From contig JARDZO010000095.1 of NCBI GenBank assembly GCA_029240815.1, positions 1 to 32,615 on the forward strand: a stretch of 32,615 nt of DNA. The letters run 5' to 3'. Shown one piece after another: positions 18,380-25,307 of the stretch. The notes beneath the pieces were generated by a model that worked only from the letters and a program-made list of their open reading frames with translations, was not told the DNA's origin and made no database searches. The position numbers and the translations under genes are program-made. Source of the stretch: Brevibacillus sp. GTDB lineage: Bacteria > Bacillota > Bacilli > Brevibacillales > Brevibacillaceae. How positions within the stretch are numbered: the stretch's first letter is position 1; every line of letters begins with the position of its first letter.

Positions 18380-18468
18380 TGTTAAAAGAAAATAAACCAT
18401 TAGACTGAGAAATAAAGTATTAGACTCGGAAAATATAGTTGTAGACTGGGAAAATAAAGTATTAGACT
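18380..18468 (+). repeat. Four abutting transposase-binding-like repeats at the left end
   Basis: Units lie at 18380-18406 (with the terminal TGTTAAAAG), 18407-18426, 18427-18447 and 18448-18468. The consensus is GGGAAAATAAAGTATTAGACT with few changes (split here as GGGAAAATAAAG / TATTAGACT). The last unit shares 19 identical bases, GAAAATAAAGTATTAGACT, with the outermost right-end unit on the opposite strand. Confidence 0.9.
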
Positions 18469-18630
18469 AACAATAGCGGTAAACTAACGGACAGGTTGCA
18501 ATAGCGACACTACAACCAGATCGGGTAAGGGACTGCCAACATCGAAAACATACGCTAATTAGAGCTGGAATTTGGACTCTAAGAACGCCTTGAAATACGA
18601 AGAAACACCGTTCATGTATCTAATCTGTTT

Positions 18631-18662
18631 TCGAACCCTCGATCTCCAGGTCGAGGGTTCGA
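18631..18662. repeat. Perfect 12-bp inverted repeat downstream of tetR
   Basis: TCGAACCCTCGA and TCGAGGGTTCGA are separated by eight bases. It lies about 100 bases beyond the end of the minus-strand tetR gene and has no T run, as in many terminators of high-GC organisms. A terminator brought along with the cargo is the likeliest reading. Confidence 0.55.
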
Positions 18663-18759
18663 TCGCGTTGCGTCAGGATGCCGAAGCCTTTGGGCGCGCA
18701 AAACAGATATTTGCTGGTCCGCCATCGATGTTCGGCCAAGCGGTGGTAGGCGTCTCGTA

Positions 18760-19356
18760 CTAAAGTGAAGCGAGTACGCGTTTGATGATCGCCTTTACGA
18801 ACTGGTCGTCGATCGGTTCGCGTGAGAACCAGCGGCGGTAGAAGAGTGGCCCCAGCAGGGCTGCGACGATAGTTGACACGTCGGCGTGTGCCGACAGCTC
18901 GCCTCTGCCTACCGCACGCTGTAGGACCTCTCGCAGGGGGGCGGCGTGTCCGCGCTGAATCCGACTGTGGATTTCCGCGAACTCCGGATTGCGCTCGGCT
19001 GTGTCGACGATTGACGGCAGGACGAAGGACCAATTCGCCGTCGGTAGCAGGTGCGCGATTTCCACCAGGATAGCCGTGACGTCACCTTCGAGTGATCCGG
19101 TGTCGGGCGTTTCCTGCTCGGCAATCATCCGTGAACAGGCGTCGATCACCAGTGCTTCACGCGTCGGCCAGTGGCGGTAGATGGTCGTCTTCGCGACCCC
19201 GGAACGACGCGCCACCTCGTCGACGGAGAAGCTAGCCACACCGCCTTCGCTGAGCAGTTCAAACGCAGTGGTCAGGACGGCATGTCGTGAACGCTCGACG
19301 CGTCTATTCAAATTGGCCGACGGCACACGTTCAGATTTCTTAGACGAAGTCACCAT
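18760..19356 (-). CDS. TetR/AcrR-family transcriptional regulator (high-GC cargo)
   Basis: This 198-residue repressor has an N-terminal helix-turn-helix at about 24-68 (FELLSEGGVASFSVDEVARR, SGVAKTTIYRHWPTREALV) and a helical ligand-binding C-terminal domain with the TetR_C-type segment AALLGPLFYRRWFSREPID. ATG 19356 has GGAGGG only four bases upstream; a GTG one codon later would be better spaced, so the start is uncertain by one codon. Codon use is strongly GC-rich, unlike all neighbours, which suggests an actinobacterial or other high-GC origin. It is divergent from the VOC gene, with a 25-bp palindrome between them that is its likely operator. The ligand is unknown. Confidence 0.92.
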   Translation of the reverse strand: MVTSSKKSERVPSANLNRRVERSRHAVLTTAFELLSEGGVASFSVDEVARRSGVAKTTIYRHWPTREALVIDACSRMIAEQETPDTGSLEGDVTAILVEIAHLLPTANWSFVLPSIVDTAERNPEFAEIHSRIQRGHAAPLREVLQRAVGRGELSAHADVSTIVAALLGPLFYRRWFSREPIDDQFVKAIIKRVLASL

Positions 19357-19565
19357 CTTCCCTCCAGCATAAAAGTACTTAGACTTGGATTCGTTGCCTT
19401 AAAAAAAATTCCTTCACATTATACCATGAGAGCATCCTTGGCGCCGGGGATTTCGGCTTGCCATTTACAGCACTTCTTGTTTGTGCTTCAGTGAGGCAAC
19501 GAAGCATTTTCGAGCACCATTTTTGTTAGTCGTACAGTCACTTGTATTCTCCAGGTCAATATGAT

Positions 19566-19590
19566 ACGATACGATACGGTATCGTATCGT
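19566..19590. promoter_or_regulatory. 25-bp perfect palindrome, probable TetR operator
   Basis: ACGATACGATAC, a central G and the exact reverse complement GTATCGTATCGT form the site. Each arm is itself two copies of a GATAC repeat. TATGAT (19560-19565), a possible -10 element for the VOC gene, directly abuts it, so a bound repressor would block transcription. The rest of the 19357-19615 gap holds nothing else I can support. Confidence 0.85.
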
Positions 19591-19615
19591 TCTATTATTG
19601 AAAGGATGATGTCTC

Positions 19616-20020
19616 GTGAATTTCGCTTCTGTACGCATAATTACTGACGACTTGGAGCGACTCGTCGTGTTCTATGAGAAAGTCACAGGTGTTTTGGCGA
19701 AGCGCCCCGCGCCTGTCTTCGCTGAGTTCGTTCTGCCATCGTGTACCCTGGCGATCGGCCACTCCCAGACGGTGCAACTGTTCGGCGCCGGTTCCGCGCG
19801 CGCGGCCGATAACCACACCGTCATCATCGAGTTTCGCGTCCACGACGTCGATGCCGAGTACACGCGCTTGAAGTCGCTTGTCGACGAGTGGGTACAGGAA
19901 CCGACCACGATGCCATGGGGGAACCGCTCTGCACTGTTTCGCGACCCCGACGGCAACCTCGTCAACCTCTTCGCTCCGGTTACCGAGGAAGCGCTCGAGC
20001 GGTTCAGCGGCAGGCCTTAA
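19616..20020 (+). CDS. VOC-fold (glyoxalase/bleomycin-resistance/dioxygenase) protein
   Basis: This 134-residue protein of the vicinal-oxygen-chelate superfamily has two beta-alpha-beta-beta-beta halves: FASVRIITDDLERLVVFYEK at the start and NHTVIIEFRVHDVDAEYTRL later, ending with FRDPDGNLVNLFAP, the usual C-terminal metal-site motif with a Glu/Asn variation. The start is GTG 19616, with AAAGGATG nine bases before. GC-rich codons match tetR. Members act as glyoxalases, dioxygenases, or drug-binding or fosfomycin-modifying enzymes; the substrate cannot be named. As the only structural gene in the transposon, and next to a TetR repressor, it probably detoxifies the TetR ligand (inference). Confidence 0.88.
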   Translation: MNFASVRIITDDLERLVVFYEKVTGVLAKRPAPVFAEFVLPSCTLAIGHSQTVQLFGAGSARAADNHTVIIEFRVHDVDAEYTRLKSLVDEWVQEPTTMPWGNRSALFRDPDGNLVNLFAPVTEEALERFSGRP

Positions 20021-20175
20021 CGGACAGCGTTCCTACGCTAAGAGTAATGGAGGGAGTTCGCGCCTGAAACTCTCCTGCCCGCCGCGCGGCGTGTCCATGC
20101 TGGTAGTATTCTCGGGTCGGGAGCTGGCGGTTGCAAAAGTTCTCGGGAACGTTAGTTGAATGACAACAGCGGCAG

Positions 20176-20324
20176 GTCTAAGACTTTATTTTCTAGTCTT
20201 GGTCCGCCGCTGTTTCTTTTAACGGATCAAATCTAAAACTTATTTTTCAAAAGCCGACGATTCTTCAATCCAAAAACCGCGTTAGATCAACGACTCCAGT
20301 CTAATACTTTATTTTCACCGAACA
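20176..20324 (-). repeat. Three spaced transposase-binding-like repeats at the right end
   Basis: On the minus strand the units lie at 20324-20298 (with the terminal TGTTCGGTG), about 20250-20230 (AAAAATAAGTTTTAGATT) and about 20194-20176 (GAAAATAAAGTCTTAGACC). They match the left-end sites in inverse orientation, with gaps of several tens of bases. Confidence 0.87.
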
Positions 20325-20329
20325 TCAGC
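20325..20329. repeat. Right target-site duplication (TCAGC)
   Basis: This is an exact copy of the five bases preceding the left end (18375-18379), which fixes the element boundaries. Confidence 0.85.
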
Positions 20330-20401
20330 CATTCTTAAAGTGATTTTTGAATTTGATTTCAAATAATAGTATAAATTATATTAAAATTCCAAAGCCGATA
20401 T

Positions 20402-20506
20402 ATAATATTCTTTTTTAAGCAGTGGGGAGGAGTGCAAAAGCATCGTACCGGACGACTTCTTGATGGGAGGACTCATGATGAATTCCCAGGGGAAATTAAC
20501 CATTAA
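20402..20506 (+). pseudogene. C-terminal fragment of a DUF5131 (phage Gp37/Gp68-like) protein
   Basis: In one frame ending at TAA 20504-20506 the DNA reads IIFFFKQWGGVQKH followed by RTGRLLDGRTHDEFPGEI. FFFKQWGG and GRLLDGRTxDEfP are the C-terminal signature I associate with DUF5131 / Gp37-Gp68 proteins of phages and islands. No start codon or upstream domain remains; the frame becomes unrelated before about 20402. The 20330-20401 stretch is AT-rich and without features. It is a relic of earlier mobile DNA at this spot. Confidence 0.7.
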
Positions 20507-20542
20507 CTTATAAAAAAATCGTATATGACAATTAGCAAGAAA

Positions 20543-20565
20543 GCCTGAGATAATCAGGATTTTTT
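20543..20565 (+). terminator. Weak terminator-like hairpin before arsR
   Basis: CCTGA and TCAGG pair around GATAA, followed by T6. The stem is only five bases, so it is a marginal call. It may have ended the deleted upstream gene. Confidence 0.4.
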
Positions 20566-20604
20566 CTGTAAAAGATATTTACAAAATCTTAATGAACTAA
20601 AATA

Positions 20605-20633
20605 TTGAAATAGCCATATGGCTATATTAGTAT
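20605..20633 (+). promoter_or_regulatory. ars operon promoter with palindromic ArsR operator
   Basis: TTGAAA (20605-20610), 17 bases and TAGTAT (20628-20633) form the promoter. A perfect 16-bp palindrome ATAGCCATATGGCTAT (20610-20625) fills the spacer, where a bound ArsR would exclude polymerase. It differs from the ATCAA-N6-TTGAT boxes of the second ArsR in this window. Confidence 0.78.
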
Positions 20634-20654
20634 TGGTGGAGGAGGAGATCGAGC

Positions 20655-20978
20655 ATGGAATTTAACAAATTAGCAGATGCCTTAAAAGCACTAGGCGATC
20701 CAACACGTTTAAAGATCATTGCTTTATTGAACATGCGGGATTGTTGTGTATGCGAGCTGGTGCCGATCTTTGGTATTTCTCAGCCATCGATATCAAAGCA
20801 CATGAGTCGATTAAAAAATGTAGAACTTGTATCAGAAACGCGAAGAGGTCAGTGGGTATTTTATTCCCTAAATCGAAAGCAACTTGAAGACATCGGTTTT
20901 TCTTTAACTCGTTTACCTGACTTTTCGTCGGAATTCGATGAACTGGAGAAACAAGGCTTGCTAGTAACCTGTGACTAA
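20655..20978 (+). CDS. arsR: ArsR-family arsenite-responsive repressor
   Basis: This 107-residue winged-helix repressor releases DNA when As(III) binds Cys residues. DCCVCELV (Cys30, Cys31, Cys33) is the classic ELCVCDL-type metal site on the helix before the recognition helix (SQPSISKHMSRLKN, about 43-56). The C-terminus carries one further Cys (106). ATG 20655 has GGAGGAGG upstream. It heads an operon with acr3, arsC and arsI, with an 18-base gap to acr3. A palindrome overlaps its promoter. Confidence 0.95.
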   Translation: MEFNKLADALKALGDPTRLKIIALLNMRDCCVCELVPIFGISQPSISKHMSRLKNVELVSETRRGQWVFYSLNRKQLEDIGFSLTRLPDFSSEFDELEKQGLLVTCD

Positions 20979-20996
20979 GAAAGGAGTTTTACGAAT

Positions 20997-22055
20997 ATGA
21001 GTGAAAAGGTGGGGAAACGTTTATCGTTTCTTGATCGCTACTTGACTCTTTGGATTTTTGTAGCGATGGCCGTCGGTATCGGGAGTGGGTTTCTTTTTCC
21101 GAACTTCGTGTCTGTACTAAATGAGTTTCAGGTAGGTACAACATCCATTCCAATAGCGATTGGTCTCATTCTAATGATGTATCCACCACTTGCTAAAGTA
21201 CGCTATGAAGAATTGGGGAGAGTTTTTCGGGACGGAAAGATACTAGGACTCTCCCTCGTTCAAAACTGGGTAATTGGGCCAATCCTGATGTTTATTTTAG
21301 CCATTGTCTTTTTACAAGGATATCCAGAATACATGGTTGGTTTGATCATGATTGGCCTGGCTAGGTGTATTGCGATGGTAATTGTTTGGAATGATCTCTG
21401 TAAAGGTGATACTGAATACGCTGCAGGTCTCGTGGCTTTTAACTCGATCTTCCAAGTCTTGTTCTACTCCATTTACACCTATTTTTTCATTACTGTATTA
21501 CCAGGATGGTTTGGTTTACAAGGGATGGTCGTGGACATCACGATTGTAGAGGTAGCAAAAAGCGTGTTCATTTATCTAGGGATCCCCTTTATTGCGGGAA
21601 TGATTACTCGTTATACGCTGGTGAAATCAAAGGGGCGGGAGTGGTATGAAAAAGTATTCATCCCGAAAATTAGTCCCATTACATTGATTGCATTACTGTT
21701 TACGATTATTGTGATGTTCTCGTTAAAGGGCGAGGTCATTGTTGCATTACCTTTGGATGTAGTTCGTATCGCCATTCCATTACTTATTTATTTTGTCGTG
21801 ATGTTCTTGATATCGTTCTGGATGGGCAAGAAGGCAGGAGCCAACTATCCTGTGACCTCAACACTGGCTTTTACAGCTTCGAGTAACAACTTCGAGTTAG
21901 CCATTGCTGTAGCGGTAGGGGTATTCGGAATTCACTCAGGAGCAGCGTTTGCTGCTGTCATCGGGCCGTTGGTAGAAGTGCCAGTCATGATCGCATTAGT
22001 GAATGTAGCCCTTTGGTTTCAAAAGAAATATTTCGGCAAAACAAAAGGAGCATAA
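20997..22055 (+). CDS. acr3: Arsenite efflux permease, ACR3 family
   Basis: This membrane protein extrudes As(OH)3 with the proton gradient. It has 352 residues and about ten helices. The essential Cys of the family is in [14 protein letters not shown] (Cys124) and the essential Glu in [15 protein letters not shown] (Glu300). It starts with [13 protein letters not shown], typical of bacterial ACR3(1/2) proteins. It is often annotated arsB, but it belongs to the ACR3 (BART) superfamily, not the ArsB/NhaD one. It sits between arsR and arsC, three bases before arsC. Confidence 0.95.
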   Translation: MSEKVGKRLSFLDRYLTLWIFVAMAVGIGSGFLFPNFVSVLNEFQVGTTSIPIAIGLILMMYPPLAKVRYEELGRVFRDGKILGLSLVQNWVIGPILMFILAIVFLQGYPEYMVGLIMIGLARCIAMVIVWNDLCKGDTEYAAGLVAFNSIFQVLFYSIYTYFFITVLPGWFGLQGMVVDITIVEVAKSVFIYLGIPFIAGMITRYTLVKSKGREWYEKVFIPKISPITLIALLFTIIVMFSLKGEVIVALPLDVVRIAIPLLIYFVVMFLISFWMGKKAGANYPVTSTLAFTASSNNFELAIAVAVGVFGIHSGAAFAAVIGPLVEVPVMIALVNVALWFQKKYFGKTKGA

Positions 22056-22058
22056 TTC

Positions 22059-22484
22059 ATGGATAAAAAACCTCTTGTATACTTTCTATGCACAGGAAAC
22101 TCCTGCAGAAGCCAAATTGCGGATGGATTTTTAAAGGCATTGGGCAGCGACAAATACGAAGTAAAAAGTGCGGGATTAGAAGCTCATGGTTTAAATCCTC
22201 GTGCCGTTCAAGTAATGAACGAGGCAGGCGTTGATATTAGTGGACATTCTTCTGATGTCATCGACCCTGAGACATTAAATCGTGCTGACTATGTGATCAC
22301 TCTTTGTGGTCATGCCGATGAGCATTGCCCGGTTATCTCTAATAAAAACGTAGTGAAATGGCACTGGGGATTTGATGATCCAGCCAAGGCAACGGGAACT
22401 GATGAGGAAATCATGGCAAGCTTTCGTACCGTTCGTGATTCCATAAAAGGACGTATTGAAAAATTCCTTGCTGAAGGCAAGTAG
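22059..22484 (+). CDS. arsC: Thioredoxin-coupled arsenate reductase
   Basis: This cytosolic enzyme reduces As(V) to As(III), the substrate of Acr3. It has 141 residues with the low-molecular-weight phosphatase fold. The P-loop is CTGNSCRS (nucleophile Cys11), and the relay cysteines are Cys83 and Cys90 in [11 protein letters not shown], as in the Staphylococcus and Bacillus thioredoxin-dependent class. It follows acr3 by three bases, so it is translationally linked. The truncated thioredoxin reductase gene downstream may once have supplied its electrons. Confidence 0.96.
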   Translation: MDKKPLVYFLCTGNSCRSQIADGFLKALGSDKYEVKSAGLEAHGLNPRAVQVMNEAGVDISGHSSDVIDPETLNRADYVITLCGHADEHCPVISNKNVVKWHWGFDDPAKATGTDEEIMASFRTVRDSIKGRIEKFLAEGK

Positions 22485-22497
22485 GGGGAAGACAGAC

Positions 22498-22962
22498 GTG
22501 ATACAAAGGATGCACGTGGCTGTAAACTGTACCGATCTCGAAGCTTCCTTGAAATTTTATCGTAGCTTTTTTGGAACAGAGCCAACCAAAGTGAAGGAAA
22601 ACTACGCTAAATTTGAGTTAGATACACCATCCCTCCATTTTTCACTGAATGTACGCCCTTTTGAAAAGAAGGGTGTGCTCAATCACTTGGGATTCCAGGT
22701 AGACAATACAGAAGATGTGTTGAAAATGGGTGAGAGGCTTCGTGAGGCAGGTTTGTTAACCATTGATGAGATGGGAACTACTTGCTGCTATGCCGTGCAG
22801 GATAAAGTGTGGGTGTATGATCCAGACGGAAACGCGTGGGAAATTTTCTATACGAGCGCAGATTCGGAGTTTGAGTCTGCTGGCGAACAACGGGATGTAT
22901 CCTTATGCTGTGCACCACCTACGGGTCCAGTCCCCATTGAATTTGGTTCTTGGAAAAAGTAA
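22498..22962 (+). CDS. arsI: ArsI, C-As lyase for trivalent organoarsenicals
   Basis: ArsI is a non-haem Fe(II) dioxygenase of the VOC superfamily that cleaves the carbon-arsenic bond of methyl-As(III) and aromatic arsenicals. It has 154 residues. [20 protein letters not shown] holds the vicinal Cys96-Cys97 pair that binds arsenic; His6, His63 (LNHLGF) and Glu115 (WEIFYT) are the likely iron ligands. A C-terminal tail adds LCCAPP (137-138). GTG 22498 follows AGGGGGAA by seven bases and gives the normal N-terminus; ATG 22510 lacks a good site. It is the last gene of the arsR operon, followed by a terminator. Confidence 0.93.
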   Translation: MIQRMHVAVNCTDLEASLKFYRSFFGTEPTKVKENYAKFELDTPSLHFSLNVRPFEKKGVLNHLGFQVDNTEDVLKMGERLREAGLLTIDEMGTTCCYAVQDKVWVYDPDGNAWEIFYTSADSEFESAGEQRDVSLCCAPPTGPVPIEFGSWKK

Positions 22963-22968
22963 AGGCAG

Positions 22969-22996
22969 GATACCCCTCGATCATGAGGGGTATTTT
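22969..22996 (+). terminator. Terminator of the arsR-acr3-arsC-arsI operon
   Basis: ATACCCCTC and GAGGGGTAT form a perfect 9-bp stem around a six-base loop, followed by TTTT. Confidence 0.9.
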
Positions 22997-23020
22997 ACTA
23001 AACAATATAGGAGGAAAATG

Positions 23021-23260
23021 ATGCATAAAGTTGTTGTTCTCGGAACAGGTTCTGCTGGTCTTACTGCTGCCATCTATCTTGCACGTGCTAATATGAATCC
23101 ACTTGTCATTGAAGGGAATGAACCAGGAGGTCAATTAACCCTCACAACAGAGGGGGAGAACTTTCCGGGGTTTCCTGATGGAATAATGGGGCCAGAGCTT
23201 ATACAAAACATGCGTAAACAAATCCTGCCGTACAAAAGAGCCAAAGCTTACTCTGAATAA
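23021..23260 (+). pseudogene. Truncated thioredoxin reductase (ArsT/TrxB-like)
   Basis: From ATG 23021 the frame encodes an FAD-binding N-terminus: [40 protein letters not shown] and [12 protein letters not shown], all standard for TrxB. After about residue 67 it leaves the family ([12 protein letters not shown]) and stops at 79 residues; a real enzyme has about 310. The redox CxxC and the NADPH domain are gone. AGGAGG stands six bases before the ATG, so it may still be translated. In ars islands such genes (arsT) recycle thioredoxin for ArsC; here only the stub remains, cut where the ynfA gene begins on the other strand. Confidence 0.88.
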
Positions 23261-23277
23261 GCTGTTACTTATGAAGA

Positions 23278-23604
23278 TTAGCTTCGAGGAGCCCACAGCA
23301 TAATTGAAACACCAATGACGCAAATGGCTGCTCCTGCCCAATCGTATACGTCAGGTGTCTTCTTATCTACCCACCAGCCCCATAACACCGCTAGGACTAT
23401 AAATACGCCCCCATATGCGGCGTATACGCGTCCAAATGACGGGAAACTCTGGAGTGTTGGAATAATCCCATACAAGATAAGAATAATGCTTCCAACCACC
23501 CCGTACCAAATTGGTTTGGATTCCCTAAGCCATAGCCAGACCAAATATCCACCACCAATTTCTGCGAGTCCTGCGATAATAAAAATCAAAATTGATAATA
23601 ACAT
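23278..23604 (-). CDS. YnfA / UPF0060 family membrane protein
   Basis: This 108-residue protein has four membrane helices, related to small multidrug resistance transporters. Family marks are [19 protein letters not shown] in helix 1, then [20 protein letters not shown] and [19 protein letters not shown] 23604 has AAGGGAGA seven bases before; an upstream in-frame ATG would lie inside merR. It follows merR by 11 bases, so it should be made with the regulator. Proteins of this family are often found next to metal regulators; the substrate is not settled. Confidence 0.9.
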   Translation of the reverse strand: MLLSILIFIIAGLAEIGGGYLVWLWLRESKPIWYGVVGSIILILYGIIPTLQSFPSFGRVYAAYGGVFIVLAVLWGWWVDKKTPDVYDWAGAAICVIGVSIMLWAPRS

Positions 23605-23615
23605 ACTGTTCTCCC

Positions 23616-24014
23616 TTAGCAACAAGTGCCAACGCTATTCATTTTCACAAAACATTCCGACCAAGTTAAGCATTTACATTTCAAGCCATTTTCTAAAACT
23701 TGAAGCATGTTATCCAGTTGTTTCTTCTTCTCTTCCAACTCCGCGCATTTCTCCTTAGCAAGTTCTTTCCATCTTTCAGATGGAGAGATGTGAGGTTCGA
23801 AGCCTTCTAGAAGTACCATTATTTCTGGAATGCTAAATCCTGCGGCTTGAGCAGTTTTGATAAAACGAATACGGTCTAAAACATCTTCAGAATATCTTCT
23901 TTGTCCATTTATTCTCTCTGGTTCAGGCATCAAACCAATGGACTCATAATAACGAATCGTGGATGAATTCAATTCAGCTCGTGAAGCAATTTGACCAATG
24001 CTAAAGGTCCCCAC
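23616..24014 (-). CDS. MerR-family metal-responsive regulator
   Basis: This 132-residue activator of the MerR family shows the [23 protein letters not shown], then [20 protein letters not shown], then a dimerisation coiled coil (about 85-110). Metal-site cysteines are at 90, 113, 115 and 121 ([11 protein letters not shown]) and a CC at the C-terminus (131-132). That is the heavy-metal subgroup rather than the drug subgroup, but it is not the exact Hg-MerR pattern. The start is GTG 24014, with GAGGGTGAGG upstream. It is divergent from the 24094 gene, whose promoter has the 19-bp spacer and palindrome typical for MerR activation. Confidence 0.9.
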   Translation of the reverse strand: MGTFSIGQIASRAELNSSTIRYYESIGLMPEPERINGQRRYSEDVLDRIRFIKTAQAAGFSIPEIMVLLEGFEPHISPSERWKELAKEKCAELEEKKKQLDNMLQVLENGLKCKCLTWSECFVKMNSVGTCC

Positions 24015-24029
24015 TTCCTCACCCTCTTC

Positions 24030-24060
24030 TTGACTTAAAGTTAGCTTTAAGTTTTATGAT
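24030..24060 (+). promoter_or_regulatory. MerR-type promoter (19-bp spacer with palindrome)
   Basis: TTGACT (24030-24035) and TATGAT (24055-24060) are 19 bases apart, too long for unaided SigA use. The 20-bp inverted repeat of ACTTAAAG and CTTTAAGT (24033-24052) fills the spacer. This is the classic site where a MerR protein twists DNA to activate. It points to the Cys-rich cluster at 24094-25305. Confidence 0.88.
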
Positions 24061-24093
24061 TCAAAGTATAGTCTGGAAAGAGGGTGAAAGCAA

Positions 24094-24339
24094 ATGAAAA
24101 GAGGAGCATGGTTAACAGGGCTCGGAGTACTTGGAGCTTGTGGTTTATGCTGTGCTTTACCAATTATTATCGGAGGGGTAGCTACTCTCGGTGTATCTTC
24201 GTTCTTTTTAAGCCCTGCATGGATTAGTGTCATTGCCTTGGTGATATTAACGGGATTGTATGTTTTCAATAGGCACCGTAAGAGCAGGATAAGTTCTTGT
24301 TCGAATGCCACTTGTAGTTGTAAAACAACAAATATATGA
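24094..24339 (+). CDS. Small Cys-rich membrane protein, possible metal transporter
   Basis: This 81-residue protein has two membrane helices (about 8-34 and 38-58). The first contains GACGLCCALP (Cys16, Cys19, Cys20), a motif placed as in MerT/MerF-type mercury importers. A short cytosolic tail adds SSCSNATCSC (Cys69, 74, 76). It is the first gene after the MerR-type promoter. I do not recognise an exact family; no merA or merP lies in the window, so mercury import as such is not supported. Transport or sensing of a thiophilic metal is an inference. Confidence 0.75.
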   Translation: MKRGAWLTGLGVLGACGLCCALPIIIGGVATLGVSSFFLSPAWISVIALVILTGLYVFNRHRKSRISSCSNATCSCKTTNI

Positions 24340-24362
24340 GTAACGAAAGAGGAGGTTTGAAA

Positions 24363-24713
24363 ATGAATACGAAACCTGTTGCTTGTTGCCCAGGAGTATT
24401 TAATAAGGAACAGCTTCAAGAATATAAAAAAATTTGGTGTCTTTTAGAAAAACGTAGGTTTCAAACGCTTGAGATTGAAGATGGCTTGGAATTTCAATTC
24501 TCTAGTGACAATGATACATTGCAGCTTTTATTTCAGTGGATAAGCTTCGAACGACAGTGTTGTGCTTTTCTGACGTTTACAGTGATTGTTGCAAACAAAG
24601 AGGAACCTGTCATATTACAGTTAACTGGAACAGAAGATGCAAAAAGCTACCTAAAAAATGAGTTTCAAAACCAAATTAGTGTCGTTGCATCTATAGATGA
24701 AGTTGAGACATAA
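24363..24713 (+). CDS. Uncharacterised protein with two Cys-Cys pairs
   Basis: This 116-residue protein, probably soluble, begins NTKPVACCPG (Cys8-Cys9) and has FERQCCAFLTFTV (Cys66-Cys67) in the middle, with one more Cys at 26. The second motif, a Glu-Arg-x-Cys-Cys followed by aromatic beta strand, is one I have seen in short proteins near metal regulators, but the family has no function known to me. ATG 24363 has AGAGGAGG nine bases upstream; the frame is open nine codons more. It is 23 bases after the membrane protein, so one operon. Binding of a soft metal through the vicinal Cys pairs is an inference. Confidence 0.75.
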   Translation: MNTKPVACCPGVFNKEQLQEYKKIWCLLEKRRFQTLEIEDGLEFQFSSDNDTLQLLFQWISFERQCCAFLTFTVIVANKEEPVILQLTGTEDAKSYLKNEFQNQISVVASIDEVET

Positions 24714-24816
24714 ATGTTTAGATGTAGTTGGTTGTTAATTTAATACTAAGGCTCTTTTCAACAAGCTATTTACTATCTTGGAACCATAAAATTCGGTGAA
24801 TAAAGGAGGATAAACA

Positions 24817-25305
24817 ATGGATAATTGTTGTCATACATCAACCGACAGGTTAACGCAAACAAGCCAATGCCCTGCTTGTTATCAAAAGGGTAGAAGTGTT
24901 CAAATGATTACTCTCAAAGCGATGCTCATACCCAAAGCATTAGGAACCATATATCCTGAATCTACTTACGCTTTTTGCTCAAACTCGTCTTGTGATGTAG
25001 TCTATTTTAGCGATATGCAGACCTTTGACAAAACTACGCTCAAAGTATCGGTATTCCAGAAAGATAAGGCATTGGATGTGCCTGTTTGCTACTGTTTTGG
25101 ATGGACCAGAGAAGGGATAATACAGGCAGTTCAAGAAAATCAACATCCAACTGACCATATTCGTGGACAAGTTCAAGCCAACCGCTGTGGTTGCGAGGTT
25201 AATAACCCACAAGGAATCTGTTGTTTGGGCAATGTTAACTCGTTTATTCAGGAACTCGACAGAGATAGCCTTCTGTCAAATCAATTAGGAGCAATTATTC
25301 AGTAA
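24817..25305 (+). CDS. CopZ N-terminal-like [2Fe-2S]/zinc metallochaperone
   Basis: This 162-residue protein matches the N-terminal domain of Archaeoglobus CopZ, which carries a zinc and a [2Fe-2S] cluster. It starts with NCCHTS and then QCPACYQKGRSVQMITLKAM (Cys18, Cys21), followed by FCSNSSCDVVYF (Cys54, Cys59), VPVCYCFGWTREGI (Cys91, Cys93), NRCGCEV (Cys124, Cys126) and GICCLG (135-136). The C-terminal copper-chaperone (HMA) domain of full CopZ is absent. AAAGGAGG precedes the ATG. A 103-base gap separates it from the previous gene without a clear promoter. Role inferred: electron or metal delivery for the MerR-controlled system. Confidence 0.85.
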   Translation: MDNCCHTSTDRLTQTSQCPACYQKGRSVQMITLKAMLIPKALGTIYPESTYAFCSNSSCDVVYFSDMQTFDKTTLKVSVFQKDKALDVPVCYCFGWTREGIIQAVQENQHPTDHIRGQVQANRCGCEVNNPQGICCLGNVNSFIQELDRDSLLSNQLGAIIQ

Positions 25306-25307
25306 AA

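Larger units (their letters stand above)
18380..20324. mobile_element. Tn7-like transposon without transposase, carrying tetR and a VOC gene
   Basis: The 1,945-bp unit begins TGTTAAAAG and ends, read inward from the right, TGTTCGGTG. Both 27-bp ends continue AAAATAAA then three bases then TTAGACT. It is flanked by perfect 5-bp repeats TCAGC. The left end has four abutting copies of a 20-21 bp site (18380-18468), and the right end has three copies in inverse orientation spaced 54-68 bp apart (20176-20324). This copies the asymmetry of Tn7, where transposase TnsB binds four packed sites at one end and three spaced sites at the other. No transposase gene lies inside, so it must move in trans. 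Cargo: a TetR regulator, its operator and a VOC-fold enzyme, all clearly more GC-rich than the AT-rich ends and the host DNA. The spans 18469-18759 and 20021-20175 hold no gene I can support. Confidence 0.88.

Noticed and set aside
18380..18468. Tandem 20-bp repeats as a CRISPR array or replication iterons
   Set aside because: The units abut without spacers, and inverted copies at 20176-20324 plus the TCAGC duplication fit transposon ends instead.
18631..18662. tRNA gene fragment or attC site, because of GAGGGTTCGA
   Set aside because: It is a simple perfect inverted repeat; no acceptor or anticodon arm can be folded around it.
22763..23260. 165-aa frame running through arsI into the trxB stub as one protein
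   Set aside because: The first part is arsI in another frame; the ribosome site and FAD motif place the real start at 23021.
24094..24339. Calling the small membrane protein MerT or MerF
   Set aside because: The Cys placement is suggestive, but no merP, merA or merB is present and the exact family is not recognised.
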